A stretch of 64,000 nucleotides of DNA, taken from Oscillospiraceae bacterium (GTDB taxonomy: Bacteria > Bacillota > Clostridia > Oscillospirales > Oscillospiraceae). The notes beneath the pieces are model-generated. The model was given only the letters and a program-made list of their open reading frames with translations. It was not told the DNA's origin and ran no database searches. This document shows, one piece after another, positions 54,150 through 61,863 of this stretch (its first letter is position 1; each line of letters starts with the position of its first letter). Position numbers and translations under genes: made by a program. Location of the stretch: positions 146,834-210,833 of the forward strand of contig JAAWQX010000001.1 of the NCBI GenBank assembly GCA_022800755.1. The letters run 5' to 3'.

Positions 54150-54571
54150 TCCGACCCCTCCTCAATGGTGATCCTCCTTTGGGTTTCCGACAGCTTTTCG
54201 ATGGTGAGCCTCCACTCGTCGCCGAAAAACGCGTCCTCCACGTTTTCGCTCCACTCCACGGCGCACACACAGCCCCGGGACAGATAATCTTCCCAGCCGA
54301 TGTCAAACAGCTCGTCGGCGCTTTGCAGGCGGTACATGTCAAAATGGATGAGCGTCCTGTCGCCCACGTACTCATTGACGATGGTGAACGTCGGGCTGGA
54401 CACCCGGGCATCGATGCCCATGCCCCGGGCCAGACCCCGGACGAACGCGGTCTTCCCCGCGCCCAGGTCGCCGTACATGGCAATCACCGTGCCGTCTGGC
54501 ACCCGACGGCCCAGGTCCATCCCCGCGGCCTCGGTCTCTTCCGGTGAATTTGTGGTGATGATCTGCTTCAT
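54143..54571 (-). CDS. tsaE: tRNA t6A biosynthesis ATPase TsaE
   Basis: 142 residues. P-loop ATPase with GDLGAGKTAFVRGLA near 33-47, SSPTFTIVNEY and HFDMYRL, the family's switch regions. It drives cycling of the t6A complex. The start at 54571 (MKQIITT) is chosen by GAGGGAATGACT; starts at 54577 and 54619 are possible but worse placed. First gene of the operon, divergent from the SEDS gene. Confidence 0.94.
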   Translation of the reverse strand: MKQIITTNSPEETEAAGMDLGRRVPDGTVIAMYGDLGAGKTAFVRGLARGMGIDARVSSPTFTIVNEYVGDRTLIHFDMYRLQSADELFDIGWEDYLSRGCVCAVEWSENVEDAFFGDEWRLTIEKLSETQRRITIEEGSEC

Positions 54572-54621
54572 AGTCATTCCCTCATATCGGTACTCTTTGA
54601 CATTATAACGCTTTTTCATCG

Positions 54622-54650
54622 TTGCGTAAAGGGAAAAGTTATGGTATACT
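54622..54650 (+). promoter_or_regulatory. Promoter of the SEDS gene (divergent with tsaE)
   Basis: TTGCGT, 17-base spacer, TATACT on plus. A minus-strand TATAAT for tsaE lies at about 54602-54607, so the two promoters are back to back. Confidence 0.72.
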
Positions 54651-54693
54651 GCATCTGTACGTCTGAAAACCGCTCGTGAAAGGAGCCTACTGT

Positions 54694-55830
54694 TTGAAAA
54701 AAGTAACGTCCCTGGCCAGGGACTTCTTCACTCGGGCCGATATTCTGCTGCTGGTGCTGTGCACCGTCTGCACCGTGTTCGGCATCGTGGTCATTTCCAG
54801 CGCCACGCTGTCTATGGACACGCTGAAAAACGTGTATGTGCAGATCCTTTCCCTGTTCGTGGGCCTGGGCCTGTTTGTCCTGTTCACTTACATCGATATC
54901 GACACCTTGGGCGATAACTGGGTCATGCTGACCGTATTCAACGTAGTATTTCTGCTGATCCTCATTCCCCTGGGCGTATCGGGCGACTCCGGCAACAACG
55001 GCTGGCTGCGCTTTTTCGGCATCGGCATCCAGCCCACGGAAGTGGTCAAGATCGCCTACATCATCGTCATGGCAAAGCACATTTCCTACCTGAAAACCAA
55101 GCGGGATCTGAACGCGTTTTCCTCCGTGGCACAGCTTGCGGCACATTTTGTGGCCATCTTCGGCCTGATTTTGGTCACGTCCAAGGACCTGGGCAGCGCG
55201 TCGGTGTTTTTCATCATCTTTCTGGTAATGCTCTTCGCTGCGGGACTGAAGGTCTACTGGTTCATCATCGGCTTCGCCGGCATCGCGGCGGTGGCTCCCT
55301 TTGTGTGGGACCATTTCCTCAGCGATTACCAGCGCAACCGTCTGCTGGTGCCCTACGTTCCCAGCATCGACCCGGATAACTCCGGCATCAACTGGCAGGC
55401 GAACCTGAGCAAAATCTCCCTTGCCTCCGGTCAGATCACCGGCCGTGGCCTGTACAACGGTCCCCAAAGCCAATCTCCCCGGGCAGGCAAACACACGGAC
55501 TTCATCTTCGGCGTCATCGGCGAGGAACTGGGCATGATCGCCTGCGTGCTGGTCATCGTACTGCTGGTGGTCATCGCCATCCGCTGCATCCAGGTGGGGC
55601 TGCGCTCCGGTACGCCTTTGAGTATGCTGGTGTGCTTCGGCGTGGCGGGAACGATCTTGTTCCAGACCTTTGAAAACGCCGGCATGTGCATGGGCATCAC
55701 CCCGGTCATCGGCATCACCCTGCCGTTCATTAGCTACGGCGGCTCGTCCATCGTATCGCTGTTCGCGGCCATGGGCATCGTGTCAGGTATCAAATACAAG
55801 CGAAAGCCCACGCGATACGCCTATTATTAA
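54694..55830 (+). CDS. SEDS-family peptidoglycan polymerase (RodA/FtsW/SpoVE type)
   Basis: 378 residues, about ten membrane segments. SEDS signatures are WLRFFGIGIQPTEVVKIAYI, SKDLGSASVFFIIF with the catalytic-type Asp, GLYNGPQSQS, FIFGVIGEELGMI and the closing PFISYGGSSIVSLFAAMGIV. These proteins polymerise glycan strands from lipid II with a partner class B PBP, which is not nearby. RodA, FtsW and SpoVE cannot be told apart here; sequence and single-gene context lean to RodA. A TTG start at 54694 is inferred from the AAAGGAG 8 bases upstream. Confidence 0.92.
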   Translation: MKKVTSLARDFFTRADILLLVLCTVCTVFGIVVISSATLSMDTLKNVYVQILSLFVGLGLFVLFTYIDIDTLGDNWVMLTVFNVVFLLILIPLGVSGDSGNNGWLRFFGIGIQPTEVVKIAYIIVMAKHISYLKTKRDLNAFSSVAQLAAHFVAIFGLILVTSKDLGSASVFFIIFLVMLFAAGLKVYWFIIGFAGIAAVAPFVWDHFLSDYQRNRLLVPYVPSIDPDNSGINWQANLSKISLASGQITGRGLYNGPQSQSPRAGKHTDFIFGVIGEELGMIACVLVIVLLVVIAIRCIQVGLRSGTPLSMLVCFGVAGTILFQTFENAGMCMGITPVIGITLPFISYGGSSIVSLFAAMGIVSGIKYKRKPTRYAYY

Positions 55831-55861
55831 AGAAAAACCGTCCCTTTTCGGGACGGTTTTT
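55831..55861. terminator. Terminator of the SEDS gene
   Basis: AAAAACCGTCCC / GGGACGGTTTTT with a TTTTC loop; also serves the convergent 55863 gene. Confidence 0.92.
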
Positions 55862-55862
55862 G

Positions 55863-56042
55863 TTACGTATCCGCCTTTTTCTGATACTGCGTACCAAAAT
55901 AAAACGCGATAACCACGGAAAAGACCGTCAAAAATTCCTGCCCTGTGACCCGTCCGGCGACGCTCAAATACGCGAACACCGCCGTCAGCGTCAAGGTCAC
56001 CACAGACTTCACACTGATGAGCTGGGCGAGCCGCTGTTTCAT
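55863..56042 (-). CDS. Small holin-like membrane protein
   Basis: 59 residues with two hydrophobic stretches (VVTLTLTAVFAYLSVAG and FLTVFSVVIAFYFGT) joined by a short loop, and a charged C-terminus (QYQKKADT). It resembles small phage holins or holin-like proteins. Its start overlaps the amidase stop by 4 bases, the common lysis-cassette layout. It could instead belong to a domesticated cell-wall module. Confidence 0.6.
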   Translation of the reverse strand: MKQRLAQLISVKSVVTLTLTAVFAYLSVAGRVTGQEFLTVFSVVIAFYFGTQYQKKADT

Positions 56043-56698
56043 GCGTCCACCCCCTGCCTGCGGTACTCCATAGCGACGTATTCCTCCCGGGTCATGGGCC
56101 GCTTGTACTGATATTCCCCGTCGCCGTCCCCCCGGATGATACCTGCGCCCTCCGCCCAGGCCCGGGCCTCGGCGCTCCAGTCCGAGGGCGGCAGTGCGGA
56201 CAGATGGGCCAGCCAGCAGTCTGCCATTTCGTTGAATTCTTCCTGTGTCAATTTTGCCATCGTGCTCTCCTCCTTCATTTGTTCTGCCGGGAAATTCCGT
56301 CCCGGACACGCAGTCTGGTTCACATCCCGGTGGCAGATGATCTCCAGTTCCGGATACCGGAACAAAATATCCCGCAGCAATTCCACCCCGGCATCGAACT
56401 GCGCCTGGGGCATGACGTCCTGCTGGAAATTCCCCTCAAAGCACACGCCGATGCTGTCAGAATTGTGGTACGCGGCATGGGTCCCGGTCATTTCCTCCGG
56501 ACAGCCCCGGAAGACCTCGCCGTTTTTCCGCACATAGTAGTGGTACCCGATCCCCGCCCAGCCGTTGGCCCGGTGCTGGCGGTGGATATCCAGGGCGGAC
56601 ACCCCATCGGCGGCGGCGTGATGCAGGATGATGCGGCAGGTCTGTCTGCGGACAGTCAGCAGCCTGGCCCATGCGTACTTCGGTTCTTGGATGTTCAT
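56039..56698 (-). CDS. N-acetylmuramoyl-L-alanine amidase (PGRP type)
   Basis: 219 residues. Amidase_2/PGRP domain at about 18-145 with zinc ligands in ILHHAAAD and CHRDVNQTACPG, and the Tyr in GIGYHYYVRKNG. It cuts the amide bond between MurNAc and the stem peptide. A C-terminal SLH-like or binding region (about 155-219; WAEGAGIIRGDGDGEYQYKRPMTREEYVAM) follows. No signal peptide, which fits export by the coupled holin-like protein. The start at 56698 has a run of G residues as the ribosome site. Confidence 0.88.
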   Translation of the reverse strand: MNIQEPKYAWARLLTVRRQTCRIILHHAAADGVSALDIHRQHRANGWAGIGYHYYVRKNGEVFRGCPEEMTGTHAAYHNSDSIGVCFEGNFQQDVMPQAQFDAGVELLRDILFRYPELEIICHRDVNQTACPGRNFPAEQMKEESTMAKLTQEEFNEMADCWLAHLSALPPSDWSAEARAWAEGAGIIRGDGDGEYQYKRPMTREEYVAMEYRRQGVDA

Positions 56699-56794
56699 TG
56701 CGATCCCCCCTTTCACCTTAACCCCGCATTTGGTGTAAATTTGCCGTTTTCAGTGCAAACAAAAAAATTTTTTCGGGAAAAATTTTTATTTGCG

Positions 56795-56823
56795 TTGACA
56801 ATCCGCCAAATTCCGACTATACT
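56795..56823 (+). promoter_or_regulatory. Promoter of metK
   Basis: TTGACA, 17-base spacer, TATACT, upstream of the riboswitch. Confidence 0.88.
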
Positions 56824-56866
56824 GTCTTTGCTATCCAATCCATGGACAGCCTGTAATTGAATGACT

Positions 56867-56965
56867 GTCTTATCAAGAGTGGTGGAGGGAACGGCCCTGT
56901 GAAGCCCGGCAACCTGTGTTTGACGCAAGGTGCCAAATCCGGCGGTATTGATCGAAAGATAAGGC
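56867..56965 (+). promoter_or_regulatory. SAM-I (S-box) riboswitch
   Basis: P1 helix CTTATC / GATAAG encloses the S-box core: AAGAGTGGTGGAGGGA, GGCCCTGTGAAGCCCGGCAA, CAAGGTGCCAAATCC and GAAAGAT. Binding of SAM stabilises P1 and lets the terminator at 56973 form, shutting off metK. All invariant core blocks are present. Confidence 0.96.
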
Positions 56966-56972
56966 TTAAAAA

Positions 56973-56998
56973 ATGCCCGCCGGTCGGCGGGCGTTTTT
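56973..56998 (+). terminator. Riboswitch terminator
   Basis: GCCCGCCG / CGGCGGGC stem with a GT loop and GTTTTTG, directly after the S-box aptamer. Confidence 0.92.
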
Positions 56999-57030
56999 GA
57001 TTTTGTAATCCATTTTTGAGGTGATATACG

Positions 57031-58206
57031 ATGGCAAAGCAATTATTTACATCAGAATCCGTAACGGAAGGCCACCCGGACAAAATTTGCGACCAGATTT
57101 CCGACGCGGTTCTGGACGCGCTTTTGGAAAAGGACCCAAACTGCCGGGTAGCCTGCGAAACGACTGTGACCACCGGACTGGTGCATATCATGGGCGAGAT
57201 CTCCACGGACTGCTATGTGGACATCCCCCGCATCGCCCGGGAGGTCATCCAGGAAATCGGCTATGACCGGGCCAAATTCGGCTTCGACTGCGATACCTGT
57301 GCGGTGCTGACCAGCATCGACGAACAATCGGCGGACATCGCCCTGGGGGTGGACAACTCCCTGGAATCCAAAGCCGGCGGTGACTTGACGGGCGGTGCCG
57401 GAGATCAGGGCATCATGTTCGGCTACGCCTGCACGGAAACGCCGGAATATATGCCCCTGGCCATTTCCCTGGCCCACAAGCTGGCCAAACGGCTGGCCGA
57501 CGTGCGCAAAGACGGTACGCTGGACTACCTCCGCCCCGACGGAAAGACCCAGGTCACAGTGGAGTACGGCGAGGACGGGAAGCCTTTCCGGGTGGACACC
57601 ATCGTCATTTCCACCCAGCACGCGCCGGAAGCCACGCCGGAACAGATCCGCACAGACATGCTTGAACACGTCATCCGTCCCATCGTCCCGGCGATGTTGC
57701 TGGACGGCGATACGAAATACTACGTTAACCCCACCGGGCGCTTCGTCATCGGCGGCCCCCAGGGGGATTCCGGCCTGACGGGACGGAAGATCATTGTGGA
57801 TACCTACGGCGGCAGCGCCCCCCACGGCGGCGGCGCGTTTTCCGGCAAGGACCCCACCAAAGTGGACCGCTCCGCGGCCTACGCCGCCCGGCACATCGCC
57901 AAAAACATCGTAGCCGCAGGCCTGGCGGACAAGTGCCTGGTACAGCTTGCCTACGCCATCGGCGTGGCGGAACCGGTCAGCGTGCTGGTAGATACCGACC
58001 GCACAGGCCTTGTCTCCGACGACGCGCTGGCGGACGCAGTCAGCAAAGTATTCGACCTGCGGCCCAGCGCCATCATCCGGGACCTGGATTTGAAAAAACC
58101 AATTTACCGCCGCTTAGCGTCCTACGGCCACATGGGCCGGGAGGATTTAGGCGTCAAATGGGAACAACTTGACAAAGTAGACGCCATTAAGGCAGCGCTT
58201 GCCTGA
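57031..58206 (+). CDS. metK: S-adenosylmethionine synthetase
   Basis: 391 residues, full length. Forms SAM from methionine and ATP. N-terminal [34 protein letters not shown] (ATP-binding hexapeptide region), then [22 protein letters not shown], and C-terminal GHMGRED. The start has TTTTTGAGGTGATATACG. Controlled by the S-box upstream; no other methionine gene is present in the window. Confidence 0.98.
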   Translation: MAKQLFTSESVTEGHPDKICDQISDAVLDALLEKDPNCRVACETTVTTGLVHIMGEISTDCYVDIPRIAREVIQEIGYDRAKFGFDCDTCAVLTSIDEQSADIALGVDNSLESKAGGDLTGGAGDQGIMFGYACTETPEYMPLAISLAHKLAKRLADVRKDGTLDYLRPDGKTQVTVEYGEDGKPFRVDTIVISTQHAPEATPEQIRTDMLEHVIRPIVPAMLLDGDTKYYVNPTGRFVIGGPQGDSGLTGRKIIVDTYGGSAPHGGGAFSGKDPTKVDRSAAYAARHIAKNIVAAGLADKCLVQLAYAIGVAEPVSVLVDTDRTGLVSDDALADAVSKVFDLRPSAIIRDLDLKKPIYRRLASYGHMGREDLGVKWEQLDKVDAIKAALA

Positions 58207-58236
58207 ACCCCCCAAGCTATCAGCGCATACAATACA

Positions 58237-58276
58237 CAGGGTCTTGTGAAGGGCTTCCTTTACAGGACCCTGTTTG
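58237..58276 (+). terminator. Terminator of metK
   Basis: CAGGGTC-TGT-AAGG / CCTT-ACA-GACCCTG long stem with a GCTT loop and TTTGT. Confidence 0.82.
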
Positions 58277-58307
58277 TCGTCTTAAGCAAGGAAATTGGAG
58301 GAATTCG

Positions 58308-58679
58308 ATGTCACATTGCGGAAACAACGATATGAACGTCATCAACGCATATGATGGCGGATGCTGCTGCTGTGGCTGCGGCATCGGGCCCACCGGCCCA
58401 GTCGGTCGGATGGGTCCCACAGGTCCTACGGGTCCCATGGGCCCCATGGGCGTTCCCGGTACCCCCGGCGCAATGGGCGCAACCGGTCCCACAGGCGCTA
58501 CCGGCGCGGTAGGCCCCACCGGACCGGTGGGCGCCACGGGCGCAACAGGGGCCGTCGGCCCGACTGGTCCCACGGGTCCCGTCGGCGCTACTGGCGCGAC
58601 CGGCGCCACAGGCGCTGCCGGTCCTGTTGGCCCCACAGGGCCGACGGGTGCAGTTTTTTATACCAAACTTCCCGGGTAA
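58308..58679 (+). CDS. Collagen-like protein, 5' part (C-terminus cut by the insertion)
   Basis: 123 residues as read now. A Cys-rich N-terminus (Cys at 19-22 and 24, residues 1-26) is followed by exactly 30 uninterrupted Gly-X-Y triplets (27-116), rich in GPT, GAT and GPV. It ends FYTKLPG, the last five residues of which come from the inserted element. Collagen-like proteins of this kind in spore formers are often spore-surface (exosporium) components with a trimeric stalk. The start has TTGGAGGAATTCG. The matching 3' part lies at 63562-64000 beyond the element. Without excision the product is a short truncated stalk. Confidence 0.88.
   Translation: MSHCGNNDMNVINAYDGGCCCCGCGIGPTGPVGRMGPTGPTGPMGPMGVPGTPGAMGATGPTGATGAVGPTGPVGATGATGAVGPTGPTGPVGATGATGATGAAGPVGPTGPTGAVFYTKLPG
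58641..58668 (+). repeat. attL candidate of the serine-recombinase element
   Basis: The bacterial half GGGTGCAGTTTTTT joins the element half ATACCAAAC at T58659/A58660. The mirrored half-site lies at 63551-63578. Confidence 0.75.
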
Positions 58680-58839
58680 AACGGCCCCATTATGGGACGC
58701 TTCTCCGCGTATTTTCCTCCATTTTCCCATCAAAGCCAGAAAATAGGCCCCTTTTCGGTAATATGTGATACCCTTATTTTGTCTATTTTAGTTTCCTTTT
58801 GGGGATTACAATAGATAAAAAATGAAAGGAGCCGAATCT
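58680..58839. other. Left end of the element, non-coding
   Basis: 160 bases, AT-rich toward the right. Presumably holds the promoter of the XRE gene (TACAAT near 58807), but no well-spaced -35 is visible. Confidence 0.4.
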
Positions 58840-59142
58840 ATGGATACAATCACCAGAATCAAAGAATTGATGAATGACCGCGGCTGGTCGGCATACCGCT
58901 TAGGGAAAGAATCCGGATTGCCCTCCTCCACGATCAATAATATGTTCAAACGAAACAATTTCCCCACAATTTCAACGCTGGAAGCAATCTGTAATGCATT
59001 TGACATTACCATTGCCCGGTTTTTCATTGATATGGAAGGGCACCCCATCCTCACGCCGGAGCAGACACAATTGCTGTCCAAATGGGACCGTTTACCCAAT
59101 CAGCAAAAGCAGGCTCTGCTGGCGTTGATGGATACCATGTAG
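58840..59142 (+). CDS. XRE-family transcriptional regulator
   Basis: 100 residues. HTH_XRE domain at about 4-60 (RIKELMNDRGWSAYRLGKES, LPSSTINNMFKR, PTISTLEAICNAFDI). The C-terminal 40 residues are a short helical tail. Such proteins usually repress the recombination or transfer functions of their element. The start at 58840 has AAAGGAGCCGAATCT. It is the first gene of the element, in the same orientation as the rest. Confidence 0.9.
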   Translation: MDTITRIKELMNDRGWSAYRLGKESGLPSSTINNMFKRNNFPTISTLEAICNAFDITIARFFIDMEGHPILTPEQTQLLSKWDRLPNQQKQALLALMDTM

Positions 59143-59178
59143 TCACATTTTGCATTTAAGATAGAGAGGGTTTAGGCT

Positions 59179-59682
59179 ATGATGAAGCCGTCTGACAACA
59201 ATGTTGAAAACTGGATTGAAGAAATCCATCGGGAACATTATGACAGCTTTCTGCGTTATGCGCAGGTCTGTTTTAGGATCTTCGGCAGAGGTGTAGTGCA
59301 CCGGGCGGAAGACGCCGTTCAGCTTACTTACGAAAAAGTCTGGATGAAAAAGGAAGAGCTGCTTACGAAAGATGATCCTATCGCGTGGTTTTACGCAGTT
59401 CTCAAAAATACCGTCAGGGAACTGTCCCGGGACGACATGCGCTGGCAGATGCACATGAACCAGATCGTCGTGCTCATGGTGACGACCGGCGGTACGGAAT
59501 TCGTTTTGCGGGCCGAGCTTAAAAGCATGATGACAGACGAGGAGTTCCAACTGATGAAGCGTTTATACATAAATGGACAGACCTACGATGAGGTCAGTGC
59601 GGACATGGGCGTGAAGAAATCCACGTTGGCGATGCGCGTCAACCGCATAAAGAAACGGATCGTGGAAGAAAATGCAGAATAA
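59179..59682 (+). CDS. Sigma-70-family RNA polymerase sigma factor
   Basis: 167 residues with an ECF-like layout. A region-2-like segment (about 15-80, FLRYAQVCFRIFGRG, AEDAVQLTYEKVWMK) is joined by a linker to a region-4 helix-turn-helix (about 118-162, MTDEEFQLMKRLYINGQTYDEVSADMG then STLAMRVNRIKKRI). It directs RNA polymerase to a small set of promoters. The next gene encodes a DUF4367 membrane protein, the usual anti-sigma partner. Two adjacent ATGs (59179, 59182) are both possible. Probable target: the element's own genes or the collagen locus, both unproven. Confidence 0.82.
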   Translation: MMKPSDNNVENWIEEIHREHYDSFLRYAQVCFRIFGRGVVHRAEDAVQLTYEKVWMKKEELLTKDDPIAWFYAVLKNTVRELSRDDMRWQMHMNQIVVLMVTTGGTEFVLRAELKSMMTDEEFQLMKRLYINGQTYDEVSADMGVKKSTLAMRVNRIKKRIVEENAE

Positions 59683-59756
59683 AAAAATTTTTTTGAAAAA
59701 AAATGTGAACAAATGCCATCCAAAAGTCACATATGAAGTAGAGGAGGTTCTTGGCA

Positions 59757-60632
59757 ATGACATCAAATCATAGCGAATCCGGCAAATTCTCTTATCTGCG
59801 TGACTTACCTACTGAGGAACTGGAACAGTTGTTACAGCAGGATTTCATTCTGAACGAGAATTCCGAATCGGATACGGACTATATCAAGGCCATCATGGAG
59901 GTGATTATGAGCCGGGAGAGAAAGGACCCGGACGAGAGAAACGCAATGATAGACGCCGCCTGGGAAGATTTCCAGGAAAACTATCACGGTCAGTCTACCG
60001 CCTATGAGCCGGTGCCATTCCCGGAATACGACTCATCTACCATCCCTCAAGTCAATTCTGTCTCCTGAAAGAAATCGCCGCGCCGGATCATCGGCAGCAT
60101 CGCTGTTGCCGCGGCCATCATATGCCTGTTGGTCAGCTTTGCGTCCGCAAGCGGCTGGCTGAAAGCGCTTGTGACCTGGACAAGCGAGACGTTCAGTTTC
60201 GTATCGCCCAAGCAAAATGTTGAAAATCTGGAGTTTGACGACCCGTACATGGCCTTGCGGCTGGAGGTCGCTGACCTCACAGATTTAGAGATCGTTCCCA
60301 CATGGGCACCAGAGGGCACAGTCATGGAAAAGGACATTCGTATTGTGGAGAGAAAAAATACTACAACAATTGACGGTATCTTTACGTCTGATGTCGGACG
60401 ATTCACAGTATGGTATCGTATTTACGATACCATACCAAAGGAATATCCAATTTATTATGAATGGACGACTAACCATACACCTTATGTGCATAATGGAATC
60501 GAATACTATATCGCAAATAACAATAAGGATTGTTCCATCTCATGGATCAGTGACGGCGCAGAATGCATGATACAAGGGGATTTGTCTGAAGATGCCTTGA
60601 AACAGATGGTAGATTCTATTCTTAAGGAGTAA
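59757..60632 (+). pseudogene. DUF4367-type anti-sigma factor interrupted by an in-frame TGA
   Basis: One reading frame runs through 59757-60632 with a single stop, TGA at 60066-60068. Before it is a cytosolic 103-residue part (FSYLRDLPTEELEQLLQQDF, a sigma-binding-like helix region). After it come a membrane segment (IIGSIAVAAAIICLLVSFAS) and an extracellular DUF4367 domain (LEIVPTWAPEGT, YYIANNNKDCSISWI, LSEDALKQMVDSIL). No ATG suits a separate second protein. Either a nonsense mutation that frees the sigma factor, or a read-through site. The start at 59757 follows GAGGAGG. Confidence 0.78.
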
Positions 60633-60639
60633 TTTACCC

Positions 60640-61068
60640 GTGAAAAAACATATTCGTTTATTGAGCGTCATACTGGCCCTCGCTTTGACGTTCTCTATGA
60701 TTCCTCTGGCAAATGCCGTGGAACAGAGAGGCAGCGACTATTTTGCAGCATCTGGTGTACAAGCCTTTGCTGAGGGCGGCGGCAAAGTATTAATTGAATT
60801 CGACATTGCCGCTACCGATATGATGGATGAAATCGGCGCAAGCAAAATCCGTATTTACGAACAGCAGCCTAATGGTACGTATAGCAACGTCCACACGTAT
60901 ACCCGTGATGATGATGGTATGATGTTTACTAATGACTGCTTCGCCTACGGTGACATCTACTACCAGGGCATTTCAGGCCGTAAGTACTACGCTGCAGTTT
61001 CCATGTACTGCAAGGACAGTACCGGAAGCGAGACAATTACACGCAACACAAACGTTGTGACGGCATAA
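60640..61068 (+). CDS. Secreted protein of unknown function
   Basis: 142 residues with a clear Sec signal peptide (KKHIRLLSVILALALTFSMI, cleavage near NAVEQ at about 27). The mature part is beta-rich and contains YFAASGVQAFAEGGGKVLIEFDI and SKIRIYEQQPNGTYSNVH, resembling small secreted proteins found with DUF4367 anti-sigma genes. GTG start with AAGGAG 11 bases before. The family is not recognised by name. Likely co-expressed with the sigma/anti-sigma pair and perhaps their target or signal. Confidence 0.75.
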   Translation: MKKHIRLLSVILALALTFSMIPLANAVEQRGSDYFAASGVQAFAEGGGKVLIEFDIAATDMMDEIGASKIRIYEQQPNGTYSNVHTYTRDDDGMMFTNDCFAYGDIYYQGISGRKYYAAVSMYCKDSTGSETITRNTNVVTA

Positions 61069-61116
61069 GAATTGCCGCCCCAATATGATTTATGGGACGA
61101 ATTCTTATAACCATCC

Positions 61117-61147
61117 AAAAATGCGTCCCACCCGGGGCGCATTTTTC
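61117..61147 (+). terminator. Terminator after the secreted-protein gene
   Basis: AAAATGCG-CCC / GGG-CGCATTTTT imperfect stem with a T run. Confidence 0.7.
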
Positions 61148-61214
61148 ATGCAAAAAATCGACAACTGTCGGCAAAAATCTACATCAGAAAGAGAAACAAA
61201 TGAAAGGAACATTT

Positions 61215-61586
61215 ATGATGCCAACTTATATTTTCCCCTACCAAGCTGCTGACGCAAGTCCTTTGACCGCCGAACGTCTTCTGCGTGCCCTCGGTGTCAC
61301 CAGAAAACATAAGGGTTTTCGCTATGCCGAATATATGATCGAAGCAGTTGCGGATGACGCGGACCGGCTGCGCTTGATTACCAAGTGCCTTTACCCGGAA
61401 ACTGCCCGGCATTTCGATGTAACTCAGTACGCGGTGGAACGCAGTCTTCGGACCTTGGTCAAGGCTTGTTGGAGGAAGAAGGATCACACCATGCTGAATC
61501 TCATTGTTGGCACTGAACTTCGGGAACCGCCTACCAATACGGAGTTCGTTGACTATCTGGCGGCATATCTCGCACAGCACCGTTAA
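61215..61586 (+). CDS. Free-standing Spo0A-type DNA-binding domain protein
   Basis: 123 residues without a receiver domain. Residues about 15-123 align with the effector domain of chromosomal Spo0A at 39844. Pairs are RKHKGFRYAEYMIEAV versus [40 protein letters not shown] versus [24 protein letters not shown], and PPTNTEFVDYLAAYLA versus [15 protein letters not shown]. It could bind 0A-box-like sites independently of phosphorylation. The start at 61215 (or 61218) follows AAAGGAACATTT; the frame begins at 61092 but has no site there. Paired with the recombinase it may link element behaviour to sporulation. Confidence 0.85.
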   Translation: MMPTYIFPYQAADASPLTAERLLRALGVTRKHKGFRYAEYMIEAVADDADRLRLITKCLYPETARHFDVTQYAVERSLRTLVKACWRKKDHTMLNLIVGTELREPPTNTEFVDYLAAYLAQHR

Positions 61587-61657
61587 TCCGCTGATCCATG
61601 GCGATTTTGGCATACCCGCTGAGTATTCCGCATAGAAATCCCTCGGAGGGAATCGCC

Positions 61658-61834
61658 ATGACCAAACGATCTGAACACACACCCGATACTCCCAGCCCGC
61701 AGGCACAAGCGCCCTTCTCGTTTTGCATTGGAGATACGTCCGTGCGCGTCTCGTTCCGGGATGACGGTCGTCCCCTGCAAGACCTCCTGCGCAGCTATTT
61801 CATCCGGCTCAAGCAGGACGGCACGCCCCTTTAA
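61658..61834 (+). CDS. Small protein upstream of the recombinase
   Basis: 58 residues. A Pro/Gln-rich start (TPDTPSPQAQAPF) is followed by a beta-strand then helix module (FSFCIGDTSVRVSFRDDGRP, LQDLLRSYFIRLKQ). Its size and place just before a large serine recombinase recall TnpW-like proteins of Tn4451/Tn5397-type elements, which is a weak resemblance. A role in recombination direction is possible but unproven. The start at 61658 has CGGAGGGAATCGCC; 29 bases separate it from the recombinase. Confidence 0.6.
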   Translation: MTKRSEHTPDTPSPQAQAPFSFCIGDTSVRVSFRDDGRPLQDLLRSYFIRLKQDGTPL

Positions 61835-61863
61835 ATCCGGGGCAGAAGGGAGGCTCCCCAGCG

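Noticed and set aside
54676..54693. GTG at 54676 as start of the SEDS gene
   Set aside because: It precedes the AAAGGAG site; the TTG at 54694 is correctly spaced after it.
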